In this document: positions 5,362 to 10,966 of the stretch, one piece after another
Position numbering within the stretch: position 1 is the stretch's first letter
Layout: the number at the start of each line of letters is the position of its first letter
IMG/VR virus record: IMGVR_UViG_3300031974_001216
Coordinates: 1-31,397 of that record
Direction: 5' to 3' (one strand)
Source of the DNA: a virus
DNA length: 31,397 nucleotides
Program-made: the position numbers and the translations under genes
Notes under the pieces: generated by a model
What the model saw: only the letters and a program-made list of their open reading frames with translations
What the model was told of the DNA's origin: nothing
The model's database searches: none

Positions 5362-5617
5362 AAAAGACAAACGAGTGACGCGCGACATGCGTCTGACGAT
5401 GCTGAAGATTCACAACGATCTGAAGGATATCAAGAACACCATCGAGGAATGCAATGACATCTGGCTGTCTGATCTACAGAAGCTGAATAAGATCATTCAC
5501 ACATTGCACCACGAGTTCGAGTTCAAGGCGCCCAAGGAGGGGCATGGGTATTGGTCGGACTGGGTGTTCGCCGAGGATGTAAAAGAGGAGGACGAACCCG
5601 AGGAGACGATGCAGTGA
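5354..5617 (+). CDS. Hypothetical helical early protein, 87 residues
   Basis: This encodes a charged protein with a long helix (residues ~10-50: RLTMLKIHNDLKDIKNTIEE), probably a coiled coil, and an acidic C-terminal tail. The start is GTG 5354, preceded by GAAGGGAG. No family is recognised. Confidence 0.65.
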   Translation: MTKKDKRVTRDMRLTMLKIHNDLKDIKNTIEECNDIWLSDLQKLNKIIHTLHHEFEFKAPKEGHGYWSDWVFAEDVKEEDEPEETMQ

Positions 5618-5808
5618 AGGTCGTCTGGGTTCTGTTGCTAGTCACAGGGTATGGTGTCGATGAATTCGACACCAAATCCCTTGGCGGCTACGATACCATG
5701 GCACAATGCTATCTGGCATCGACTCAAATCTTTTGGGAGAACATGCCGATAAACCAAGAAGCGTTGTGCATCAGAGTGGAGTACATGGACAATGACAGTG
5801 ACGATTGA
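5614..5808 (+). CDS. Small probable secreted Cys protein (paralogue of 6681-6893)
   Basis: This encodes 64 residues. The N-terminus MKVVWVLLLVTGYG is a short hydrophobic stretch like a signal peptide or anchor. The rest carries two Cys in the pattern YDTMAQC...ALCIRVEY, which lines up with YKTVEQC...GKCFRVVG in the gene at 6681. Export and a disulfide are inferred. GTG 5614 overlaps the preceding TGA and fits the signal-like start better than the upstream frame. Confidence 0.6.
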   Translation: MKVVWVLLLVTGYGVDEFDTKSLGGYDTMAQCYLASTQIFWENMPINQEALCIRVEYMDNDSDD

Positions 5809-6001
5809 AGAAGGTGACGGCACGATGCAGCGGCGTTTGGACTTGGGTCTATGCCCGAAGTGTCGGACAGCCTTGGACCCTGGACCGGCGACCGTGTGCC
5901 GATGTTGTGGATTACATATCGGCGGTGTACTGGACCCCCATGGTTGTACACCGTTGATCGATCCTGAGACGGTAATCAGCATGACAGGAGCGTTGAGATG
6001 A
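5792..6001 (+). CDS. Small zinc-ribbon protein
   Basis: This encodes 69 residues with CPKC and CRCC pairs about 15 residues apart, a zinc-ribbon layout, then a short C-terminal region. No family or target is known. The start is uncertain: ATG 5792 overlaps the previous gene by 17 bases, while ATG 5825 has a GAAGG upstream and would still include both Cys pairs. Confidence 0.6.
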   Translation: MTVTIEEGDGTMQRRLDLGLCPKCRTALDPGPATVCRCCGLHIGGVLDPHGCTPLIDPETVISMTGALR

Positions 6002-6348
6002 TTGCAGAAGAAAATCAACCGAGAATCACCAGCCGCGCCAAGAGGTCTTTCGGCGCAGGCATGATGACGCAGTGGTGGTTCAAGAACTCTGTGTACCATG
6101 ACCCATCAGTCATTGATCCAGACTTTGACACATGGGTCTGGGGGGAGGCTCCGATAGACCCGACGTTTTGTGAGGAGCCGTACCGTGGTCCGATATACAA
6201 CATCAGCGGACCATCGAGCGTGAACGGTCGCATACCACGCACCCCAGAGTATTTCAGGAAGCGCGAACAAGAACTTAGGGCAAACATAAAGAGAATGAAT
6301 CGCCGTAACAGGATGCAAAAACTTTTTGACATGGAGTTCCCTAAATAA
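5998..6348 (+). CDS. Hypothetical early protein, 116 residues
   Basis: This encodes a basic protein with an aromatic middle part (MMTQWWFKNSVYHDP, TWVWGEAPIDP) and a strongly basic C-terminal helix (KREQELRANIKRMNRRNRMQ) suggestive of nucleic-acid contact. No family is recognised. The start overlaps the preceding stop as ATGA. Confidence 0.65.
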   Translation: MIAEENQPRITSRAKRSFGAGMMTQWWFKNSVYHDPSVIDPDFDTWVWGEAPIDPTFCEEPYRGPIYNISGPSSVNGRIPRTPEYFRKREQELRANIKRMNRRNRMQKLFDMEFPK

Positions 6349-6363
6349 CGGAAGGAATCAGTA

Positions 6364-6582
6364 GTGGGTGGAATTGCAAATTATGGGATTATCCAGTGCC
6401 ATCAGGTAACATGTGATGGATGTGGTGATCGAGCGGATGTGACATGGAAGCGGGGGCACTTGTGTGTACCGTGCTATTTCAAGGAGGTTGGTTATGAACC
6501 AAACAGAGTTAATGCCAGAGGCAAAAACCGAGCAAAGCATGGAGTGGAGCACCGCCGTTCAGGTAATCGACTGGTGCGTTAG
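6364..6582 (+). CDS. Small zinc-ribbon protein, GTG start
   Basis: This encodes 72 residues with CDGC and CVPC pairs separated by about 17 residues, followed by a basic C-terminus. Start GTG 6364 follows GGAAGGAA. Its last 89 bases overlap the next gene, which is unusually long for this operon, so the true C-terminus may be less certain. Function is unknown. Confidence 0.55.
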   Translation: MGGIANYGIIQCHQVTCDGCGDRADVTWKRGHLCVPCYFKEVGYEPNRVNARGKNRAKHGVEHRRSGNRLVR

Positions 6583-6679
6583 CGAGATGCTCGATAAGAT
6601 TCACGAGTGGCCCGAGGATTATGGTCCGGGCAGGGCTGACGAGGTCATGGAAGCCTGGGAACGTATTTTAAGAGGTTAG
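6494..6679 (+). CDS. Hypothetical early protein, 61 residues
   Basis: This encodes an acidic helical protein (VIDWCVSEMLDKIHEW). Start ATG 6494 follows a strong AAGGAGG (6481-6487), better than the upstream in-frame start. It overlaps the end of the zinc-ribbon gene in another frame. No family is recognised. Confidence 0.6.
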   Translation: MNQTELMPEAKTEQSMEWSTAVQVIDWCVSEMLDKIHEWPEDYGPGRADEVMEAWERILRG

Positions 6680-6680
6680 G

Positions 6681-6893
6681 ATGGAAGCGATCATCGCAAC
6701 AGTATCATTCTGTGTAATGGCAAGCATGCCACCGGAGTGTGGCTACATTGAAGACGAACGAGGGCCGTATAAAACTGTGGAGCAGTGTGAGGTTCGCATA
6801 GACGAGATGTTCGGCTTGTTGCGTATTATGTTTCCGCCCCACCTGATAAAGGCCGAGGGTAAATGTTTTAGAGTTGTGGGAGAACAATTGTGA
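6681..6893 (+). CDS. Small probable secreted Cys protein (paralogue of 5614-5808)
   Basis: This encodes 70 residues. MEAIIATVSFCVMASMPPECG resembles a short signal peptide or anchor. Downstream, YKTVEQCEVRIDEMF and GKCFRVVG match the pattern in the 5614 gene. No function is known; export and a paired-Cys fold are inferred. It starts one base after the preceding stop and ends in a GTGA overlap with the next gene. Confidence 0.6.
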   Translation: MEAIIATVSFCVMASMPPECGYIEDERGPYKTVEQCEVRIDEMFGLLRIMFPPHLIKAEGKCFRVVGEQL

Positions 6894-7114
6894 AACCCCG
6901 TGATCCAAACTGGAGGGCTATCCGGCGCCACAACGTAGTACCGGACAAGCGCGATAAGTTAATTGAAGAGATTCACAACAATATGCTCCGCGACACGCAA
7001 GACCGGTGCCCCCGCTGCGGTGGTTCGGGCAAGGTCGAGGTTCACGGACATTATCAATGCGCTGCATGTGCCAGCGTGATCGACGACTGCTGCCAAGGAG
7101 AGTGTGCAACATGA
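6890..7114 (+). CDS. Small DnaJ-type zinc-finger protein
   Basis: This encodes 74 residues. The C-terminal half has CPRCGGSGKV, then CAAC, then CCQGEC. The CxxCxGxG pattern is the repeat found in DnaJ central zinc domains and in many small phage proteins. The N-terminal half is a basic helix, so RNA or DNA binding is possible. The start is GTG 6890, overlapping the preceding TGA. The stop overlaps the next ATG. Confidence 0.65.
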   Translation: MKPRDPNWRAIRRHNVVPDKRDKLIEEIHNNMLRDTQDRCPRCGGSGKVEVHGHYQCAACASVIDDCCQGECAT

Positions 7115-7338
7115 CCGACAACATACTGAGTTTCCCCATCAACCGAGTCGAGAAGGCCCGTGCTCCGGTGCCTGACGTATGCGCGACAGCAGCCGAGAAC
7201 TTCGAGGAGATCATCATTCTCGGGCAGAACAAGGAAGGTGCCGTACAAATGATCACCACGGTTCATGATCCGGCGGAAATCTTCTGGTATTTCGAGGCCG
7301 CGCGGTTCGGTATCATGCTGGGTGCGACAGACGAATGA
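7111..7338 (+). CDS. Hypothetical early protein, 75 residues
   Basis: This encodes a small alpha/beta protein (ILSFPINRVEKARAPVPD, then AVQMITTVHDPAEIFWYFEAA). No family is recognised. ATG 7111 is chosen because AAGGAG lies upstream and the start overlaps the preceding stop; it is coupled to the helicase gene by ATGA. Confidence 0.65.
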   Translation: MTDNILSFPINRVEKARAPVPDVCATAAENFEEIIILGQNKEGAVQMITTVHDPAEIFWYFEAARFGIMLGATDE

Positions 7339-8792
7339 AGTTCAATTACAAAACGGAGCCGTACGCGCACCAGCACGAGGCATTGGTCCGTAGCTACGAC
7401 AAGCGTAACTATGCCTACTTTATGGAGATGGGTTGTGGGAAATCAAAGGTACTTATTGACAACATCGTGTGGCTCTTCGAGGAGGGTCGAATTGACACGG
7501 CGGTTATTGTTGCGCCGAAGGGTGTTTACCGCAACTGGGAAACGTCGGAGATTCCAATTCATTTCCCCGAGAATATTCCGCACGAGATTTATGTATGGAA
7601 TCCGAGTCCCAACAAGTCACAAGCAGAAAGACTCAAAGCCGGTCTTCAAGAGCGTGGCGTCCTCCGCATACTACTGGCAAACGTGGAAGGGTTTGCGACT
7701 AAGAAGCTACCAGCTTATGTGGATAGGTTCATTCAAGGCAGGCAAAGCCTACTTGCTGTTGATGAGTCCACTACTATCAAGAACCCCAAGGCCAAGCGCA
7801 CTAAGAACTTGGTCATCCTCGGTTCGAAGGCGGCATATAAAAGAATCCTAACAGGATCGCCTGTCACCAAATCACCGCTCGACCTCTATGCTCAGTGCGG
7901 ATTCATGGACAAGCGGCTTCTGGGGTTCGACTCGTATTACTCGTTTCAGGGACGGTACGCGATCACTCGCACACAGCGTATGGGATCGCACTCATTCAAT
8001 CAGGTCGTGGGCTACCGGAATCTTGAAGAGCTATCGAACAAGCTACTGACGTTCTCGTATCGCGTGACAAAGGACGAGGCGCTGGACCTACCGGAGAAGA
8101 TATACACCACCCGGCGGGTGATGCTGACGAAGGAACAGATCGAGTATTACCACTCGCTGAAGAAGGCTGCTATCGCGATTCTCGACAACGGTGAGCTAGT
8201 CTCGGCGCCGGCTGCTATGACGCAGCTTATCAGGCTCCAGCAGTTACTGTGCGGTCATCTGGTAACCGACGACGGAGAACTGGTGGAGGTGCCAAGCTAT
8301 CGGATCGACGCACTCATGGAGTGTATCGAGGAGATGGATGGCAAGGTCATAATTTGGTCACGATTCCGATACGACATCCGCAAGATCGAGGCTGCGTTGA
8401 AGAAGAAGTACGGACCCGAGAGCACGGTCACGTACTTCGGTGACACCACCAGCGACCAACGCGAAGAGGCGAAGAAGCAGTTCCAAGAAGGTGATGTTAG
8501 ATTCTTTGTCGGCAACCCGCAGACCGCAGGCATGGGCCTGACGCTACACGCGGCGACCAACGTGATCTATTACGCCAACGACTTCAACCTCGAGAGTCGG
8601 GTGCAATCAGAGGATCGAGCGCATCGGATTGGTCAGCATCATCCGGTTCTGTATGTGGATCTGATGGTCCCGCAGACGATTGATGTTCACATTGTGAAGA
8701 CGTTGCAGAAGAAGATCGAGTTGTCGGCTGCTGCTTTGGGTGAAGAAGTCCGGAAATGGTTGGAACTTTCCCCCCGCCGAACCGACGATTAG
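7335..8792 (+). CDS. SNF2-family (SF2) DNA helicase/translocase
   Basis: This encodes 485 residues with all main SF2/SNF2 motifs. A Q-like YAHQHEAL lies at 10-17; motif I GCGKSK is at 33-38, Ia VIVAPKGVYRNW at 57-68, II DEST at 143-146, III LTGSP at 172-176, IV IIWSRF at 339-344, V MGLTLH at 400-405 and VI QSEDRAHRIGQ at 424-434. It has no fused nuclease or chromatin domain, as is usual for phage SNF2 proteins. It would use ATP to move on double-stranded DNA in replication or recombination. The last ~200 bases are overlapped on the other strand by a nuclease gene. Confidence 0.92.
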   Translation: MKFNYKTEPYAHQHEALVRSYDKRNYAYFMEMGCGKSKVLIDNIVWLFEEGRIDTAVIVAPKGVYRNWETSEIPIHFPENIPHEIYVWNPSPNKSQAERLKAGLQERGVLRILLANVEGFATKKLPAYVDRFIQGRQSLLAVDESTTIKNPKAKRTKNLVILGSKAAYKRILTGSPVTKSPLDLYAQCGFMDKRLLGFDSYYSFQGRYAITRTQRMGSHSFNQVVGYRNLEELSNKLLTFSYRVTKDEALDLPEKIYTTRRVMLTKEQIEYYHSLKKAAIAILDNGELVSAPAAMTQLIRLQQLLCGHLVTDDGELVEVPSYRIDALMECIEEMDGKVIIWSRFRYDIRKIEAALKKKYGPESTVTYFGDTTSDQREEAKKQFQEGDVRFFVGNPQTAGMGLTLHAATNVIYYANDFNLESRVQSEDRAHRIGQHHPVLYVDLMVPQTIDVHIVKTLQKKIELSAAALGEEVRKWLELSPRRTDD

Positions 8793-9132
8793 AGGCTTTG
8801 CCGATGATCGCTTGGTGTTGCACTGTCATGGAGGCGTAGAGTTGATGCGGGTACAAGGCGCAAGACCCAGTTTCGAGGTCCACGTACAGAAGACGTATAC
8901 CCATTTTCCGCTGCTTTTGTTTCAGCTTGCGCGAGATGTAGGTTCCGTTCTCTCGCTTGCTGGCCTTCTTGACATCAAACAGGTGCATCTGGCCGTCAGG
9001 TGCAAGGGCGATAAGGTCAATCGGACCCTGCGCCATCACTGGCTGGTAGACATAACACCCCTGTGCCACGAGCCAGGCCGCAGCAATCAGTTCAGCTTGG
9101 GATCCATCTCGGATCCTGTGATCAACTCCCAT
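8584..9132 (-). CDS. PD-(D/E)XK endonuclease, inverted within the early operon
   Basis: This encodes 182 residues. The first ~97 form a nuclease domain: GSQAELIAAAWLVAQG (E14), then GPIDLIAL (D39) and LFDVKK (D53, K55). The layout recalls the PDDEXK_5 group, which includes intron-borne homing enzymes, though other nucleases share it. The rest is Ser/Gln/Pro/Asp-rich and low in complexity, and residues from ~114 are encoded antisense to the SNF2 gene. It is the only leftward gene between 3.4 and 16.8 kb. No clear ribosome binding site is seen before ATG 9132, so the start is less sure than the domain. Confidence 0.75.
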   Translation of the reverse strand: MGVDHRIRDGSQAELIAAAWLVAQGCYVYQPVMAQGPIDLIALAPDGQMHLFDVKKASKRENGTYISRKLKQKQRKMGIRLLYVDLETGSCALYPHQLYASMTVQHQAIIGKASNRRFGGGKVPTISGLLHPKQQPTTRSSSATSSQCEHQSSAGPSDPHTEPDDADQSDALDPLIAPDSRG

Positions 9133-9139
9133 TGAATAC

Positions 9140-9168
9140 TTGACTTTCCCGACTTATGTGGGGTAAGT
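9140..9168 (+). promoter_or_regulatory. Candidate promoter P5 (TTGACT, TTATGTGGGG)
   Basis: TTGACT (9140-9145) is followed after 11 bases by TGTGG, the same spacing (11-12) as in P1, P2 and P3. The -10 itself (GGTAAG or GTAAGT) is poor. It lies between the leftward nuclease and the rightward ribbon-helix-helix gene. Confidence 0.4.
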
Positions 9169-9204
9169 CTCCATCAGTTCACGAATAAAATCAAGGAGAA
9201 GAGC

Positions 9205-9348
9205 GTGGATACGACGAAGTACAAATCAGTTGCCGTTCCCATCGATGTTCACAAGAAGCTACAGAAACTAGCCAAGGAAAGCGAAAGAAGTGTTGGTCGT
9301 CAGATAGCGCACATGATTAAGATACACGAGCAAAAGAAAGTCGCTTGA
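9205..9348 (+). CDS. 47-residue ribbon-helix-helix (Arc-like) DNA-binding protein
   Basis: GTG 9205 has a strong AAGGAGAA five bases upstream. The product begins MDTTKYKSVAVPIDVHKKLQ and continues as KLAKESERSVGRQIAHMI: a beta-strand with alternating residues, helix A, a turn and helix B, the layout of Arc/CopG-type ribbon-helix-helix repressors, which bind DNA as dimers. It has its own candidate promoter. A plausible but untested role is binding to the ACATGGGA-type sites in the early promoters. Confidence 0.75.
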   Translation: MDTTKYKSVAVPIDVHKKLQKLAKESERSVGRQIAHMIKIHEQKKVA

Positions 9349-9373
9349 CCCAAAAAGTTTGCCGGTGTATCAC
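9345..9373 (+). promoter_or_regulatory. Candidate promoter P6 (TTGACC-N17-TATCAC)
   Basis: TTGACC (9345-9350) and TATCAC (9368-9373) are 17 bases apart, the best consensus match in the window (5 of 6 and 4 of 6). The -35 overlaps the stop codon of the ribbon-helix-helix gene. Transcription would start near 9380, at the foot of a hairpin. It would drive the replication block. Confidence 0.5.
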
Positions 9374-9380
9374 ACTGGCC

Positions 9381-9413
9381 GCAGCCCGCGCTTACCTCCG
9401 TGGGCAGGGCTGC
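9381..9413 (+). ncRNA. 5'-leader hairpin with anti-Shine-Dalgarno loop
   Basis: GCAGCCC (9381-9387) and GGGCTGC (9407-9413) form a perfect 7-bp stem around a 19-base loop. The loop contains TTACCTCCGTGG, whose reverse complement covers CACGGAGGT, the extended ribosome binding site of the genes at 210, 534, 1546 and 3440 (9-10 continuous base pairs each). It sits at the expected 5' end of the P6 transcript. It may act in trans on those leaders, or in cis on its own AAGGAG; both are inference. Confidence 0.45.
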
Positions 9414-9458
9414 ACCAACACCCGAAGGGGTTAAACTTTGTACCTGAAGGAGAGAGAG

Positions 9459-10028
9459 ATGAGCGATGTGTTCTCGCTATTCGAAGAAGAGGCAGTCAAC
9501 GCCGACAAGTTTGACAAGGTGCAGAAGGAGGGGGCAAGTGACCTCTCCAACATGATCCGTCGGTCGCTCGAGATCGACAAGCAGATCGCAGATGCAGAAC
9601 AGTTTCTGAAAGATCTGAAATACAAAAAGCGCAAAATCAACGAAGAAGACATTCCGATGCTCATGGAGGAGATGGGCATGGACAGTGTCACCGTGGACGG
9701 TAACAAGGTTACGCTGCGGCAGTTCGTTCATGCGCGAATCGCAGATGACAAGCGTGAAGAAGCGTTCAGTTATCTGCGTTCCATTGGCGAGGCTGACATC
9801 ATCAAGAATGATGTGACTGTCTCGTTCTCAGCAGGACAAGACAACATGGCTGGCTCGGTGGTCGATGACCTCCGGCAACAGTACGGTCTTGAGCCGTCGC
9901 AAAAGACCCATGTCCACGCATCCACCCTGAAGGCGTGGGTCAAAAACAGAATCGAAGCCGGCAAGGAGTTGGACTTCGACACATTTGGGGTTTTCGTTGG
10001 CACAGAAGCCAAGATTTCAAGGAGCTAA
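9459..10028 (+). CDS. Coiled-coil phage protein (Gp157-like architecture)
   Basis: This encodes 189 residues. Residues ~35-72 are a coiled coil (SLEIDKQIADAEQFLKDLKY and on), followed by a short beta segment (MDSVTVDGNKVTLRQF), the order found in Gp157-type phage proteins; homology is not certain. The C-terminal half is an alpha/beta region of unknown role. ATG 9459 is chosen because AAGGAG (9447-9452) precedes it. It is the first gene of the replication block and is followed at once by the SSB-like gene, so a role in DNA metabolism is likely but unproven. Confidence 0.7.
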   Translation: MSDVFSLFEEEAVNADKFDKVQKEGASDLSNMIRRSLEIDKQIADAEQFLKDLKYKKRKINEEDIPMLMEEMGMDSVTVDGNKVTLRQFVHARIADDKREEAFSYLRSIGEADIIKNDVTVSFSAGQDNMAGSVVDDLRQQYGLEPSQKTHVHASTLKAWVKNRIEAGKELDFDTFGVFVGTEAKISRS

Positions 10029-10030
10029 AA

Positions 10031-10843
10031 ATGGCTGGTACAGCAGTAGCAGATAAGAAGCAGACCGCACCCGCAGAGATTTTTGCCGACATGGCAGAGT
10101 TCGCTGGCGAGGGCATGGATTCAATCGGCACCGAGGATATGCAGATTCCGTTCTTGCGGATTCTTCAGCCTCTGTCGCCAGAGGTGCAGAAGGGTGACGC
10201 CAAGTTCATCAAGGGCGCATCCGCAGGTGATCTGTTCAACACCGTTACTCAGCAGGTCTGGGACGGAGAGGATGGCGTTGTGGTTATTCCGTGTGGGTAC
10301 ACCGTCAAGTATCTCGAGTTCGGCTTGCGCGAGGCAGGCGGTGGATTCTTCGGTGAGTTGGATGTTAACTCTCCGGACATCAAGAACACCACCCGCAACG
10401 GTGCGTGGGAGATTTTGCCATCGGGTAACGAGCTTGTCCGCTCGGCACAGCACCTCGTGCTGATTGTCGATATCAAGACCGGCCAGACTCAACAGGCAAT
10501 CTGTGACATGAAGAAGACACAGTTGAAGGTGTCTCGTCGCTGGAATACGCAGATGCGTATGGTGCAGTACGAAGGCCCGAACGGACCGTTCAACCCGCCG
10601 ATGTGGGGCACCGCCTGGAAACTGACCGTGGTCTCGGAGAGCAATGACAAGGGCACGTGGTACAACTACGTCGTGTCCCGTGTCGAGCCAACCGAAGTAC
10701 CGAGTTCCGCGTTTCACGCTGCGAAAGAATTCTTCCAGTCTTTCCGGTCCGGTGACGTACAGACACAGGCTGGAACACAAGACGAGATGAACAAGCAGTC
10801 AAAGGCTGCATCCAGCAACGCGGACGACGATATCCCATTCTAA
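10031..10843 (+). CDS. Phage single-stranded DNA-binding protein-like, SSB-type C-terminus
   Basis: This encodes 270 residues. The middle is beta-rich with aromatic and basic residues (GVVVIPCGYTVKYLEF, VSRRWNTQMRMVQYEG). The last ~35 residues are a Gln/Ser/Asp-rich linker ending DDDIPF, identical to the last residues of bacterial SSB, which recruit partner proteins. This, with its place before primase, helicase and polymerase genes, supports a single-stranded DNA-binding role. The core is not the usual bacterial SSB sequence, so the fold is inferred. The ribosome binding site is AAGGAG just before ATG 10031. Confidence 0.65.
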   Translation: MAGTAVADKKQTAPAEIFADMAEFAGEGMDSIGTEDMQIPFLRILQPLSPEVQKGDAKFIKGASAGDLFNTVTQQVWDGEDGVVVIPCGYTVKYLEFGLREAGGGFFGELDVNSPDIKNTTRNGAWEILPSGNELVRSAQHLVLIVDIKTGQTQQAICDMKKTQLKVSRRWNTQMRMVQYEGPNGPFNPPMWGTAWKLTVVSESNDKGTWYNYVVSRVEPTEVPSSAFHAAKEFFQSFRSGDVQTQAGTQDEMNKQSKAASSNADDDIPF

Positions 10844-10844
10844 T

Positions 10845-10965
10845 CCACCGGGACTTTGACCGTGGTACAGGGGGCTGCGGAAAGATCAACAGGTCCGGTG
10901 GGTGTGCTTCTCCGCACATAGATATTGCTTGTTGATTACCCCCTGCCTTTTTTTATGGGGGCAGG
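10845..10965 (+). ncRNA. Structured leader RNA of the primase gene (candidate riboregulator)
   Basis: Four helices can be drawn in the 123 bases before ATG 10967. CCACCGGGAC (10845-10854) pairs with GTCCGGTGG (10893-10901) with one bulge. TGCGGA (10876-10881) pairs with TCCGCA (10911-10916), interleaved with the first, a pseudoknot order. CAGGGGG (10868-10874) pairs perfectly with CCCCCTG (10939-10945). CCTGCC (10942-10947) pairs with GGCAGG (10960-10965), which would hide the ribosome binding site. The last two share bases and exclude each other. I do not match it to a known riboswitch class. Confidence 0.5.
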
Positions 10966-10966
10966 T

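Noticed and set aside
10857-10880. TTGACC as a promoter before the primase
   Set aside because: The hexamer 17 bases downstream (GGAAAG) is not -10-like, and the bases fit better in RNA helices.
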